DNA from: Pseudomonadota bacterium
GTDB taxonomy: Bacteria > Pseudomonadota > Alphaproteobacteria > Rhizobiales > Devosiaceae
Direction of reading: 5' to 3'
Length of the DNA stretch: 9,939 nt
Assembly: GCA_023387585.1 (NCBI GenBank)
Contig: JAEWHZ010000139.1
Location: 1 to 9,939, forward strand
The notes under the pieces are model-generated. The model saw only the letters and a list, made by a program, of their open reading frames with translations. It searched no databases and was not told where the DNA came from. This document shows, piece after piece, positions 1 to 7,253 of this stretch (positions are counted from its first letter, which is position 1; each line of letters begins with the position of its first letter). The position numbers and the translations under genes were made by a program.

Positions 1-1310
1 CGCAGCTCGCCATTGGGAAAGCTCGCCTCCGAGCTCATGATCAGCAGCTCGCGCTGCCCGTCCGAATGCGCGGTCACCGCAAGGTAGAAAAAGTTGTAGC
101 GGCTGTAATAGGCGATCAGCCCGGCCATTGTGCGCTCGTCCGTGGGCGCGAAATCGACCACTGTCTCGGCATCGTAGGAAAAATGCGTCTGCCGGCGCGC
201 CACCAGCGCCTGCTCGAACCACGAGCCGATGGATTCCCCGCCGATCAGCACCAGTTTGCCGTCCTCGAGCGCGAAGATGCGCTCGGTCTCGGGGGTGCGC
301 AGCCACTGGAAGTCGATGTCGAGCCCGTCGGCGAAATCGTAGCGCCGCTCGGCCCAGTAGGGGGCATCGTCGCGCGTGCCCGGCACCTCGACATGCAGCG
401 ACGGCACCGGCCCGCCCTTGACATAGAGCCAGTCGTCCGGCCCCCACACGCATTCCTGCAACGCCGTCTCGCGCCCCAATACGCAGCGCCGCTCCTGCCC
501 CACCGGCCGTCCGGCGAGATGGACGAGATAGGTTTTCCCGTCCGGCGTATCGACGATGTCGGCATGCCCCGCGCGTTGCAGCGCGGCGAAAGGCGCGTCC
601 TTCGCGGTCAGCACATGCTTGTCCGGATGCGTCTCGTAGGGCCCCCATATGTCGCGCGAGCGCGCCATGGTCGCCGCATGCTGATAGGCCGTGCCGCCCT
701 CGGCGACCATCAGGTGATACCACCCGTTGCGCTTGTAAAGATGCGGCCCCTCGACCAGCTTGAGCTCGGTGCCCTGATAGACATTGCGCACCGGTCCCAC
801 CAGCCGCTCGCTGGCGGGATCGAATTCCTGCAGCGCGATGCCGGCGAACCGCAGCGGCCGCGCGCGATGGTCCCACAGCATGTTGACGAACCATTTGCGC
901 CCGTCATCGTCATGGAACAGCGAGGGGTCGAAGCCGGAGGAATTGGCATAGATCGGGTCCGACCACGGCCCCTCTATGGTCTCGGAATGGACGATATAGT
1001 TATGCGCGTCCTTGAAGTTGCCGTCCTTGCGCTTGACGTCGGTATAGACCAGCCAGAACCGCTCCCCGTCATGGGTCAGGCACGGCGCCCACACCCCGCA
1101 CGAATCCGGATCGCCGCGCATGTCGAGCTGGCTGGCCCGGTTCAGCGGCCGCGTGATCAGCGCCCAGTTGGCGAGGTCGCGCGAATGGTGGATCTGCACG
1201 CCGGGGAACCATTCGAAGGTCGAGGTGGCGATATAGTAATCCTCCCCCACCCGGCAGATCGAAGGGTCGGGATTGAAGCCGGGCAGGATGGGATTGGTCA
1301 GGCGGGGCAT
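1..1310 (-). CDS. xynB: GH43 beta-xylosidase (XynB/XylB-type), C-terminus cut by the window edge
   Basis: A glycoside hydrolase family 43 enzyme that should release xylose from the non-reducing end of xylo-oligosaccharides by an inverting mechanism. The reading frame is open for 436 codons up to the left edge. The N-terminal five-bladed propeller domain shows the three expected acidic residues: D15 (general base, in NPDPS), D128 (pKa modulator, in SSGFDPS) and E187 (general acid, in LVEGPHLY). These are the same numbers I recall for Geobacillus stearothermophilus XynB3. From about residue 325 a C-terminal beta-sandwich domain of the GH43_11 type follows, with FEQALVARRQTHF and AGLIAYYSRYNFFYLAV motifs. 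Relatives are about 530-540 residues, so roughly 100 are missing. There is no signal peptide, so it should act in the cytoplasm on imported oligosaccharides. The ATG at 1310 is preceded by GGAAGAGAG. It is the last visible gene of the transporter operon. Some GH43 members also cleave arabinosides, so the exact substrate is inferred. Confidence 0.95.
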   Translation of the reverse strand, partial: MPRLTNPILPGFNPDPSICRVGEDYYIATSTFEWFPGVQIHHSRDLANWALITRPLNRASQLDMRGDPDSCGVWAPCLTHDGERFWLVYTDVKRKDGNFKDAHNYIVHSETIEGPWSDPIYANSSGFDPSLFHDDDGRKWFVNMLWDHRARPLRFAGIALQEFDPASERLVGPVRNVYQGTELKLVEGPHLYKRNGWYHLMVAEGGTAYQHAATMARSRDIWGPYETHPDKHVLTAKDAPFAALQRAGHADIVDTPDGKTYLVHLAGRPVGQERRCVLGRETALQECVWGPDDWLYVKGGPVPSLHVEVPGTRDDAPYWAERRYDFADGLDIDFQWLRTPETERIFALEDGKLVLIGGESIGSWFEQALVARRQTHFSYDAETVVDFAPTDERTMAGLIAYYSRYNFFYLAVTAHSDGQRELLIMSSEASFPNGEL

Positions 1311-1326
1311 GGTCTCTCTTCCAGTG

Positions 1327-1356
1327 AAAAGCCGCCGGCCTGAACGACCGGCGGCT
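1327..1356 (-). terminator. Terminator-like or attenuating hairpin between the binding-protein and GH43 genes
   Basis: A perfect 9-bp inverted repeat (AGCCGCCGG at 1330-1338, CCGGCGGCT at 1348-1356) with a 9-nt loop lies between the two genes. Read on the minus strand the stem ends in a short run of four T, one of them in the stem. The T-run is weak, so partial termination or 3'-end protection of the binding-protein message is more likely than full termination. That would fit the need for more binding protein than GH43. Confidence 0.5.
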
Positions 1357-1379
1357 GCTTCGTTCATAGTGCCGGGATT

Positions 1380-2324
1380 CTAGTTCATGAACTCGGCGAC
1401 ATTGTCGGCGGTGACGCGGTCGACGCCGGTGAAGATGATCTCGTCGACGCTCTCGCCATTGACGACGGCGAGCAGCGTATCCATCGCCACCTCGCCCATT
1501 TCATAGGGCCGCTGGCCGACGAGCCCATGCGCATAGCCCTCCGAGAGCAGCTCGAGCTGCACCGGCAGCGTATCCGCCACCACCAGCGCCAGCGCCTTGG
1601 AATCGACTTCGGCGCGGAACTGGTCGACGAAGTTTCGCCACCCGTCCGGCGCGAACATCGGCCAGCCGCCCACCGGCACGATGGCGCCGATATCGGGATT
1701 TGCCGATTTGAGATCCGCCGCCTGCTGCACGGCGAGCGCCACGTCGTCATTGGAGAAGGTCGGCGAGCCGGGCACCTCCGTCCAGTCCGAGCCTTCCAGC
1801 GCCGCTCGCACGCCGTCGACGCGCTCGGCGAGGTTCGGTGCCGCCGCCCCCCCCGAGATCATGCCGTAGCTGCCGCCATCGGGCTTGATCTCCAGCAGCA
1901 CTTCGCCCAGCGCCACGCCGAAATCGTAGTTGTTGGTGCCGACATAGGCGCTGCGCTGGCTGTCCGGGGCGTCGCTGTCGAAGGTGATCACGGCGATGCC
2001 CGCCTCGACGGCGCGGTTGATCACCGTGGTCGCGGCGGCGGTGTCGGCCACCGAGATGGCCAGCCCGTCGACGCCCTGGGTGATCAGGTCCTCGATGATC
2101 TGCGACTGCGTCGCCGGCTCGTGCTCGACCGGCCCGATATAAAGGCAGGTGACGTTGCCCAGCTCCGCCGCCCGCGCCTCGCAGCCGTCGCGCGCGAGAT
2201 CGAAGAACGGGTTGTTCATCGCCTTGGGCACCACGGCGAAGGTATAGCTGTCCTGGGCCATAACCGGCATGGCGAGCGCCGATCCTGCCAACAGCCCGAT
2301 GCACAGGGTGTTTACGAGTTTCAT
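1380..2324 (-). CDS. Periplasmic sugar-binding protein of a CUT2-type ABC transporter
   Basis: A 314-residue periplasmic binding protein of the Peripla_BP_4 (ribose/xylose-binding) fold. Residues 1-23 form a Sec signal peptide: MKLVNT, a hydrophobic core, then a VMA|QDS cleavage site. The mature part has the family's N-terminal VPKAMNNPFF stretch (32-41), the GVDGLAISVADT segment (84-95) and FDSDAPDS (115-122), where an Asp normally contacts the sugar. Two cysteines, C48 and C60, could form a disulphide. The ATG at 2324 is chosen over an in-frame upstream ATG at 2393 because it starts exactly at the signal peptide and has a strong GGAGG-type ribosome site 6 nt away. The gene follows the permease and precedes GH43. 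The operon points to xylose or a xylo-oligosaccharide as ligand. The protein differs enough from E. coli XylF that I leave the symbol blank. Confidence 0.93.
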   Translation of the reverse strand: MKLVNTLCIGLLAGSALAMPVMAQDSYTFAVVPKAMNNPFFDLARDGCEARAAELGNVTCLYIGPVEHEPATQSQIIEDLITQGVDGLAISVADTAAATTVINRAVEAGIAVITFDSDAPDSQRSAYVGTNNYDFGVALGEVLLEIKPDGGSYGMISGGAAAPNLAERVDGVRAALEGSDWTEVPGSPTFSNDDVALAVQQAADLKSANPDIGAIVPVGGWPMFAPDGWRNFVDQFRAEVDSKALALVVADTLPVQLELLSEGYAHGLVGQRPYEMGEVAMDTLLAVVNGESVDEIIFTGVDRVTADNVAEFMN

Positions 2325-2328
2325 ACTG

Positions 2329-2337
2329 CTCCTCCTC
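2329..2337 (-). promoter_or_regulatory. Strong ribosome binding site that fixes the binding-protein start
   Basis: The minus strand reads GAGGAGGAG, with its AGGAGG core at 2336-2331, six bases before the ATG at 2324. This is the best Shine-Dalgarno match in the operon. It supports the start at the signal peptide and suggests high translation of the binding protein. Confidence 0.8.
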
Positions 2338-2340
2338 GAA

Positions 2341-2401
2341 GCCCGGAACCTTCCGGGCGCTGCCGGGAACGGACCATCCGTTTTCCGGCCCACCGGCAGC
2401 G
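2341..2401 (-). other. Pair of GC-rich stem-loops between the permease and binding-protein genes
   Basis: Most of this 79-bp gap can fold. On the minus strand a 9-bp outer stem comes first (arms 2393-2401 and 2358-2366, CGCTGCCGG with its complement). It encloses a second 6-bp stem (2368-2373 with 2377-2382, AACGGA/TCCGTT). A second hairpin of 8 bp (2341-2348 with 2351-2358, GCCCGGAA/TTCCGGGC) follows. No T-run follows either, so they are not typical terminators. Structures like this in transporter operons often protect a processed binding-protein mRNA, and that is the inferred role. Confidence 0.6.
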
Positions 2402-2403
2402 GT

Positions 2404-3435
2404 TCAGCCGCTGCGCAGCGATCTCAAACGGTCGACCAGCACCGCCGCGACGATGATGCATCCGACCAGCGTCTGCTGCCAGTAGGGGTCGACCCGGGCC
2501 AGCACCAGCCCGTTGCGGATCACCTCGATCAAGACGCACCCGATGATCGCCCCCGCCGCCCCGCCGACCCCGCCGGCGAGGTTGGCGCCCCCGATGACGG
2601 CGGCGGCGATGATGGTCAGCTCATAGGCCTGCGCCAGATTGGCGGGCGCCGAGCCGAGCCAGCCCGAGATGATGATGCCGTTGAACCCCGCCGCCAGCGA
2701 GCACAGCACATAGACCGAGATTTTCACCCGATCGACCGGCACCCCCGTCAGCTGCCCGGCGGATTCGTTGCCGCCTATGGCGAAGACGTGCCGCCCCCAG
2801 GCCGTGTGGTGCAGCGCCAGCCACATGATGCCGGCGATGACGACGAGATAGACGAAGCTGACCGGCACGGTGTCGAACAGCCGCCCCGAGGTCAGGGCGA
2901 TGAACAGCTCCCGGTCCGGCCCCGCCGGCGCCGCGCCGCGCCCTTGCGTCGCCACATAGGTCAGCCCGCGCACGATCGACAGCGAGCCCAGCGTCGTGAC
3001 GAACGCGCTCAGCTTGAGCTTGGCCACCGCGATCCCGTTCCCCAGCCCGATCAGCGCCGCCACCCCCAGCCCCGCCAGCACCGCGATCAGCAGCGAGCTG
3101 CCGGGGAATAGCGCGAAGGACGCCCCCGCCAGCGCCCCGAGCACCAGCGAGGTCACCGTCGCCGACAGCGCCATGGTCGAGCCGACCGACAGGTCAATCC
3201 CCCCGGTGATGATCACCAGCGTCATGCCCAAAGTCGCGATGGCGATGAAGGAGAAATTGCGCGTGATGTTGGCGACGTTCCCCGGCGTCAGGAAATTGGG
3301 CGACAGCAGCGCCATCACCACCACCAGCACGACCAGCGCCACCAGCACATAGGCCGACTGGCTGGCGAGGAACCCGCGCTGCCAGAAGCGCTTGCGCCTG
3401 ACGTTGGAAAAGCCCTGAATCGTGTCCGTCGCCAT
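2404..3435 (-). CDS. CUT2 sugar ABC transporter permease (BPD_transp_2 family)
   Basis: A 343-residue inner-membrane permease of the ribose/xylose type (RbsC/XylH family). A short cytoplasmic N-terminus of about 27 residues is followed by a run of hydrophobic segments, beginning AYVLVALVVLVVVMALL (28-44). The conserved family motif GGIDLSVGS sits at 78-86 after a membrane segment, and a late ANLAGGVGGAAGAIIG stretch is also typical. The ATG comes directly after the TAG of the ATPase gene with no gap, so the two are translationally coupled; AAGGAAG inside the upstream gene serves as its ribosome site. Only one permease gene is present, so it should act as a homodimer, as is usual for this class. 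Its substrate is inferred from the operon to be xylose or a related sugar. Confidence 0.94.
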   Translation of the reverse strand: MATDTIQGFSNVRRKRFWQRGFLASQSAYVLVALVVLVVVMALLSPNFLTPGNVANITRNFSFIAIATLGMTLVIITGGIDLSVGSTMALSATVTSLVLGALAGASFALFPGSSLLIAVLAGLGVAALIGLGNGIAVAKLKLSAFVTTLGSLSIVRGLTYVATQGRGAAPAGPDRELFIALTSGRLFDTVPVSFVYLVVIAGIMWLALHHTAWGRHVFAIGGNESAGQLTGVPVDRVKISVYVLCSLAAGFNGIIISGWLGSAPANLAQAYELTIIAAAVIGGANLAGGVGGAAGAIIGCVLIEVIRNGLVLARVDPYWQQTLVGCIIVAAVLVDRLRSLRSG

Positions 3436-4176
3436 CTACGCTGCTTCCTTCGCGCCGGTGATCAGCGCCGTCACCTCTTCGGGCGAAGAGCTTGCGATCG
3501 GCTTGTCGGCCACCTTGGTGCCGCGCCGCATGACGATCACCCGCTCGCACACCGCGAACACGTCCGGCATGCGGTGCGAGATCAGCAGCACGGCGATGCC
3601 GGCTTCCTTGAGCCGCTGGATCAGGCTCAGCACCTCCGCCACCTGCCGCACCGAGATCGCCGCTGTTGGCTCGTCCATCAGGATCAGCCGCGCATCGGCC
3701 AGCCGCGTGCGCGCGATCGCCACCGCCTGGCGCTGCCCGCCCGACATCTGGCGCACCAGATCGTCGGCCCGTGTCTCGGATTTCAATTCGGCGAACAGTT
3801 CGGCCGCCCGCCGGTTCATGGCGCGGTGGCGCAGGATGCGGAACGGGCCGAAATGCGCCTTCATCTCGCGCCCGAGAAAGATGTTCTCGGCCGCCGTCAG
3901 ATTGTCGGCCAGCGCCAGGTCCTGATAGACCGTCTCGATGCCCAGCCGCCGCGCCTCCCCCGGCGAGCCGATGGTGATCCGCTTGCCGTCGAAGTTCAAA
4001 TGCCCCGCGCTCGGCTGGTAGATGCCGGACATGATCTTGACCAGGGTGGACTTGCCCGCCCCGTTATCGCCCATCAGCCCGACGACCTCGCCGGGCGCGA
4101 TGGAAAAGCTGACATCGTGCAAGGCGCGGATGGCTCCGAATTCCTTGCCGACCCCGTGCAGTTCGAGCAGGCTCAC
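3436..4176 (-). CDS. Single-domain ATPase of a CUT2-type sugar ABC transporter
   Basis: A 246-residue ABC ATPase with all core motifs: Walker A GDNGAGKST (36-44), Q-loop Q85, signature MSGGQ (144-148), Walker B LILMDE (164-169) and switch H201. It energises import through the adjacent permease. E. coli XylG and RbsA are tandem two-domain proteins of about 500 residues. This protein has one domain, like rhizobial FrcA-type ATPases, and must work as a homodimer. The PTAAISVRQ stretch after Walker B is close to the CUT2 form. The start is a GTG at 4176 with GGGAGGAG five bases upstream. It is the first gene of the transporter block, with a 174-bp gap to xylA that holds a possible promoter. Confidence 0.95.
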   Translation of the reverse strand: MSLLELHGVGKEFGAIRALHDVSFSIAPGEVVGLMGDNGAGKSTLVKIMSGIYQPSAGHLNFDGKRITIGSPGEARRLGIETVYQDLALADNLTAAENIFLGREMKAHFGPFRILRHRAMNRRAAELFAELKSETRADDLVRQMSGGQRQAVAIARTRLADARLILMDEPTAAISVRQVAEVLSLIQRLKEAGIAVLLISHRMPDVFAVCERVIVMRRGTKVADKPIASSSPEEVTALITGAKEAA

Positions 4177-4204
4177 CGTTCTCCTCCCAGTTCCCGGCAG
4201 CGTG

Positions 4205-4230
4205 TCTTGGTCGGTGGTCTTGGTCGGTGG
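4205..4230 (-). repeat. Two tandem copies of a 13-bp unit in the transporter leader
   Basis: The plus strand shows TCTTGGTCGGTGG twice in direct succession (4205-4217 and 4218-4230), followed by a degenerate third start (TCTG...TCTGGTC). It lies 29 to 54 bases before the ATPase start, in what would be the untranslated leader. Copy number may vary by slippage. Any effect on expression is inference. Confidence 0.75.
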
Positions 4231-4258
4231 TCTGTGTCTGGTCTCCTCGGTGGCCGCC

Positions 4259-4274
4259 GGCGGGTGATCCCGCC
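4259..4274 (-). other. Leader hairpin upstream of the transporter genes
   Basis: A perfect 6-bp GC stem (GGCGGG and CCCGCC) with a four-base loop lies a dozen bases downstream of the start point predicted for the candidate promoter at 4294-4322. It has no T-run. It might stabilise the 5' end of the message. Confidence 0.35.
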
Positions 4275-4293
4275 TTGTCAGGCCCTGATTGTC

Positions 4294-4322
4294 TTTATCA
4301 CCAACTGGTTACCCTGTGGCAA
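4294..4322 (-). promoter_or_regulatory. Candidate sigma-70-type promoter for the ABC transporter genes
   Basis: On the minus strand TTGCCA (4322-4317, 5 of 6 to the -35 consensus) is followed after exactly 17 bases by GATAAA (4299-4294, 4 of 6 to the -10). Transcription would start near 4286, giving a leader of about 110 nt before the ATPase GTG. A perfect odd palindrome TCAGGCCCTGA (4278-4288) covers the predicted start point and could be a regulator site. The region is more AT-rich than its surroundings, which also fits a promoter. It implies the transporter block can be expressed apart from xylBA. Confidence 0.4.
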
Positions 4323-4350
4323 CGGGAAAAACAACCAGGGCCGTGATCCG

Positions 4351-5658
4351 TCAGACGTGCCGGTTGACGAGGTTTTCGAGATATTCCTGCCGGCCCGAGC
4401 GCGGCTGCGGGTCGATGTTCTCGGCCTCGACGCGCGCCGCGATCTCTTCCAGCGAGCGCTTGCCGGACAGCATGGCCTGCGCCTCGACGCCGTCCCAGCC
4501 GGCATAGCGCTCCTGGCGGAACCGGTCGAACTCGCCGTCCTCGATCAGCGCCGCCGCGGCCTTCAGCCCGCGCGCCAGCGTGTCGAGCCCGCCGATATGC
4601 CCATAGAGCAGGTCCGCCGCATCGAGCGACTGGCGGCGCAGCTTGGCGTCGAAGTTGAAGCCGCCATTGCCCAGCCCGCCCTGCTTGAGGATGTAATAGA
4701 AGGCCAGCGCCATCTCGCGCGGATCGTTGGGGAACTGGTCGGTGTCCCAGCCCGATTGCAGGTCGTTGCGGTTGGCGTCGACCGAGCCGAGCACGCCGAG
4801 CGAGGAGGCCAGCGCCAGCTCGTGCTCGAAGCTGTGCCCGGCGAGGAAGGCGTGCCCGACCTCGATATTGCACTTCACCCGCTTTTCCAGCCCATAGCGC
4901 GCAAGAAAGCCGTAAACGGTGGCGACGTCGTAGTCGTATTGGTGCTTGGTCGGCTCCTGCGGCTTGGGTTCGATCAGGATCGTGCCCTTGAAGCCGATCT
5001 TGTCGGCATGCTCCACCACCAGGTTGAGGAACCGCCCCATCTGGTCGGCTTCCTGCTTCAGGTCGGTGTTGAGCAGCGTCTCATAGCCCTCGCGGCCGCC
5101 CCACAGCACGTAATTGGCGCCGCCGAGCTCATGGGTGATCTCGAGCACGTTCTTCACCTGCGCCGCCGCATAGGCGAACACGTCCGGGTCCGGATTGGTG
5201 GCCGCGCCCGACATGAAGCGCCGGTTGGAGAACATATTGGCCGTGCCCCACAGCAGCCTGGTGCGGCTCGTCTCCATCTTCTTGGCGAAGATATCGGCGA
5301 TCTCGCGCACATTGCGGTTGGATTCGGCGAGCGTTGCGCCTTCCGGGGCGATGTCGCGGTCGTGGAAGCAGAAGAAGGGCGCATCCAGCAGGTCGAACAG
5401 CTCGAAGGCCACCTCGGCCTTCAGCCTCGCATGGTCCATGGACTCGCCGAACCAGGGCCTCTCGAAGGTGCGCCCGCCGAACGGGTCGCCGCCTTCCCAG
5501 GCAAAGCTGTGCCAATAGGCGATGGCCGGACGGATATGGTCTTCCATGCGCTTGCCGGCGACGATCTCGTCCTTGTTGTAGTGCCGATAGGCCAGCGGGT
5601 TTTTGCTGTCCGGGCCTTCGTAGCGGACCTGTTCCAGTCCCTTGAAGAAATCGCTCAC
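4351..5658 (-). CDS. xylA: D-xylose isomerase
   Basis: Cytoplasmic isomerase converting D-xylose to D-xylulose, 435 residues, the length of type II (long) XylA enzymes. The hydride-shift site is visible: H99 and D102 in [11 protein letters not shown]. The metal ligands are E230 with K232 in [18 protein letters not shown]266 and H269 in [18 protein letters not shown]294 in [10 protein letters not shown]305 and D307 in GWDTDQFP, and D337 in GGFNFDAK. Each number is two less than the E. coli position I recall, so the site is intact. The start is a GTG at 5658 that overlaps the xylB TGA by four bases (GTGA), so the two genes are coupled; GAGGAG lies eight bases upstream. The order xylB-xylA is the reverse of E. 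coli. Confidence 0.98.
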   Translation of the reverse strand: MSDFFKGLEQVRYEGPDSKNPLAYRHYNKDEIVAGKRMEDHIRPAIAYWHSFAWEGGDPFGGRTFERPWFGESMDHARLKAEVAFELFDLLDAPFFCFHDRDIAPEGATLAESNRNVREIADIFAKKMETSRTRLLWGTANMFSNRRFMSGAATNPDPDVFAYAAAQVKNVLEITHELGGANYVLWGGREGYETLLNTDLKQEADQMGRFLNLVVEHADKIGFKGTILIEPKPQEPTKHQYDYDVATVYGFLARYGLEKRVKCNIEVGHAFLAGHSFEHELALASSLGVLGSVDANRNDLQSGWDTDQFPNDPREMALAFYYILKQGGLGNGGFNFDAKLRRQSLDAADLLYGHIGGLDTLARGLKAAAALIEDGEFDRFRQERYAGWDGVEAQAMLSGKRSLEEIAARVEAENIDPQPRSGRQEYLENLVNRHV

Positions 5659-7118
5659 GTCCTTGTCTCCTCGATTGCGCGATAAAGGGCGCGATAGCGC
5701 CGATAGATGGGGTCATAGGCCTCGGCGAGGCCGGGTTCGGGGGCGATGACGGATTTGACCGGCGGCGCCTGCATCACGTCGAGCGGATCGGCCCCGGTCG
5801 CCGCGCACAGCCCCAGCCGTGCCGCGCCCAGCGCGCCGCCATAATCGCCGTCCTCGGGCAGGGCGATCTCGGTGCCGAGATTGGCGGCGATGATCCTGAG
5901 CCACAGTTCGGACTTCGAGCCGCCGCCCACCGCGAACAGCCGGTCCGTCTCGGTGCCCGCCGCCGCCAGCACGCGCTGGCAGTCGCGAAAGGCGAAGGCC
6001 ACGCCCTCCATCACCGCCTGCGCCAGCCTTGCCGGGTCGGACAGATGCGACAGCCCCACGAAGCTGCCCCGTGCCGCCGCATCGTTGTGCGGCGTGCGCT
6101 CGCCCGACAGATAGGGCAGGAAGATTTCCTCGCCCGGGCCGTCGAAATCCTTTTCGGCGAGGTCGGAAAGCTCGGCCGGTTTCTTGCCGGTGACGTGCCC
6201 GAGCCAGTTGAGGCTGTCGGTCGCCGACAGGATGACGCCCATCTGGTGCCAGGTGGCGGGCAGGGCGTGGCAGAAGGCATGCACGGCTCCGTCGGTATTG
6301 GGCGAGAATTTCGCGTTCGACACGAACAGCACGCCCGAGGTGCCGAGCGACACGAACCCTTCGCCGGGCCGCACCGCGCCGATGCCGCAGGCCGCCGCGG
6401 CGTTGTCGCCGGCCCCGCCCGCGACCACAACCGGCCCAGTCATGCCCCAGCGCGCGGCCAGGTCCGGCTTCAGTTCGCCCGCCGGCGCGGTGCCCTCGGC
6501 AAGCCGCGGCATATGCGAGCGATCGAGCCCGGTCACGCCCAGCAATTCGTCCGACCAGTCGCGTTTGCCGACATCGAGCCACAGCGTGCCGGCGGCGTCC
6601 GACATGTCCTCGATCGCCTCCCCGGTCAGCAGCAGCCGCACATAGGCTTTGGGCAGCAGCACGCGCTTGAGGCGGGCAAAGATCTCCGGCTCGTTCTTGC
6701 GCACCCAGGCGATTTTCGGCGCCGTGAAGCCGGGCATGGCGATATTGCCGGCAATGGCGCGCAGTTCGGGCAGCGCCGCTTCCATCTCGGCGCATTCCGC
6801 CGCCGAGCGCCCGTCATTCCACAGGACCGCCGGGCGCAGCACCTTGTCCTCGCCATCGAGCAGCGTCGCCCCATGCATGTGCCCGGACAGCCCGATGCCG
6901 CTGACGGCGGCCAGTTCCGCCGGATGGCTGGCCTTCAGCGCGTCGAGCGCATCGCAGGTCGCGCGCCACCAGTCGGCGGGGTCCTGTTCCGACCAGCCCG
7001 GCTGCGGCCGGTTCGGCTCGCGGCTCGCCGCCGTCGCGTCGCCCAGCGGCTTGCCGTCTTCGGAAATGAGCAGGGCCTTGACGCCCGACGTGCCGATATC
7101 GATGCCGAGATAAGTCAC
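5655..7118 (-). CDS. xylB: Xylulokinase
   Basis: FGGY-family sugar kinase, 487 residues, phosphorylating D-xylulose to D-xylulose 5-phosphate with ATP. It aligns by eye with E. coli XylB along most of its length. The N-terminal [14 protein letters not shown] (5-18) is the phosphate-binding hairpin with D6. [10 protein letters not shown] and the substrate-side [10 protein letters not shown] (79-88) follow, then [14 protein letters not shown] and [28 protein letters not shown] carries the catalytic base D238. In the C-terminal half are [33 protein letters not shown] and a GGGSKSELW nucleotide-site stretch. The GTG start at 7118 gives the family N-terminus directly. It is preceded by GAGG, which forms one arm of a 14-bp palindrome. 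It runs into xylA with a 4-bp overlap. Confidence 0.98.
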   Translation of the reverse strand: MTYLGIDIGTSGVKALLISEDGKPLGDATAASREPNRPQPGWSEQDPADWWRATCDALDALKASHPAELAAVSGIGLSGHMHGATLLDGEDKVLRPAVLWNDGRSAAECAEMEAALPELRAIAGNIAMPGFTAPKIAWVRKNEPEIFARLKRVLLPKAYVRLLLTGEAIEDMSDAAGTLWLDVGKRDWSDELLGVTGLDRSHMPRLAEGTAPAGELKPDLAARWGMTGPVVVAGGAGDNAAAACGIGAVRPGEGFVSLGTSGVLFVSNAKFSPNTDGAVHAFCHALPATWHQMGVILSATDSLNWLGHVTGKKPAELSDLAEKDFDGPGEEIFLPYLSGERTPHNDAAARGSFVGLSHLSDPARLAQAVMEGVAFAFRDCQRVLAAAGTETDRLFAVGGGSKSELWLRIIAANLGTEIALPEDGDYGGALGAARLGLCAATGADPLDVMQAPPVKSVIAPEPGLAEAYDPIYRRYRALYRAIEETRT

Positions 7119-7132
7119 GAGGTACGTACCTC
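7119..7132. promoter_or_regulatory. Perfect CG-centred palindrome in front of xylB, possible LacI-type operator
   Basis: GAGGTACGTACCTC is a perfect 14-bp inverted repeat with a central CG, the usual form of LacI-family operators. It abuts the xylB GTG and includes its likely ribosome site, so a bound repressor or a folded RNA could block expression. No second copy is seen in the window. Confidence 0.4.
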
Positions 7133-7194
7133 ATCCTGCTGCGCCCAGACCCCGGAATTGCTCTCCGGCGGGACGGATTGTCTTGTTGCGAGAA

Positions 7195-7213
7195 CCGGAC
7201 CCAGGCGGTCCGG
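7195..7213 (-). other. Stem-loop between the regulator and xylB genes
   Basis: CCGGACC (7195-7201) and GGTCCGG (7207-7213) form a 7-bp perfect stem with a five-base loop. There is no T-run, so it is not a standard terminator. It may reduce read-through from the regulator gene, or belong to a protein-binding site, since one arm lies in an 11-mer also found upstream of that gene. Confidence 0.4.
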
Positions 7214-7225
7214 AAGCTCCTCCAC

Positions 7226-7241
7226 GCCCGGTTCGCCGGGC
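7226..7241. other. Short GC-rich hairpin just after the regulator gene
   Basis: GCCCGG and CCGGGC form a 6-bp stem with a four-base loop (TTCG on plus, CGAA on minus), beginning 12 bases downstream of the regulator stop. It lacks a T-run. It may mark the 3' end of the regulator message, perhaps with the hairpin at 7195-7213. Confidence 0.4.
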
Positions 7242-7253
7242 ATTGCGTCCCGT

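Noticed and set aside
66..1343. Long plus-strand open frame of 425 codons
   Set aside because: It is antisense to the GH43 gene, whose protein has intact catalytic motifs. The plus-strand reading is rich in Arg, Pro and His with no recognisable domain, as expected for a GC-rich shadow frame.
4300..4313. Possible LacI half-site GGTAACC in the promoter spacer
   Set aside because: Only one half matches a symmetrical site (GGTAACC then AGTTGGT). The second half is too degraded to call an operator.
4317..4350. TTTTT run after xylA read as a terminator
   Set aside because: On the minus strand the T-run after the xylA stop is not preceded by a convincing stem, so no terminator is called there.
3574..5685. 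Plus-strand open frame of 703 codons
   Set aside because: It runs antisense across the ATPase and xylA genes and the gap between them, with low-complexity composition and no motif. Both genes beneath it are well supported.
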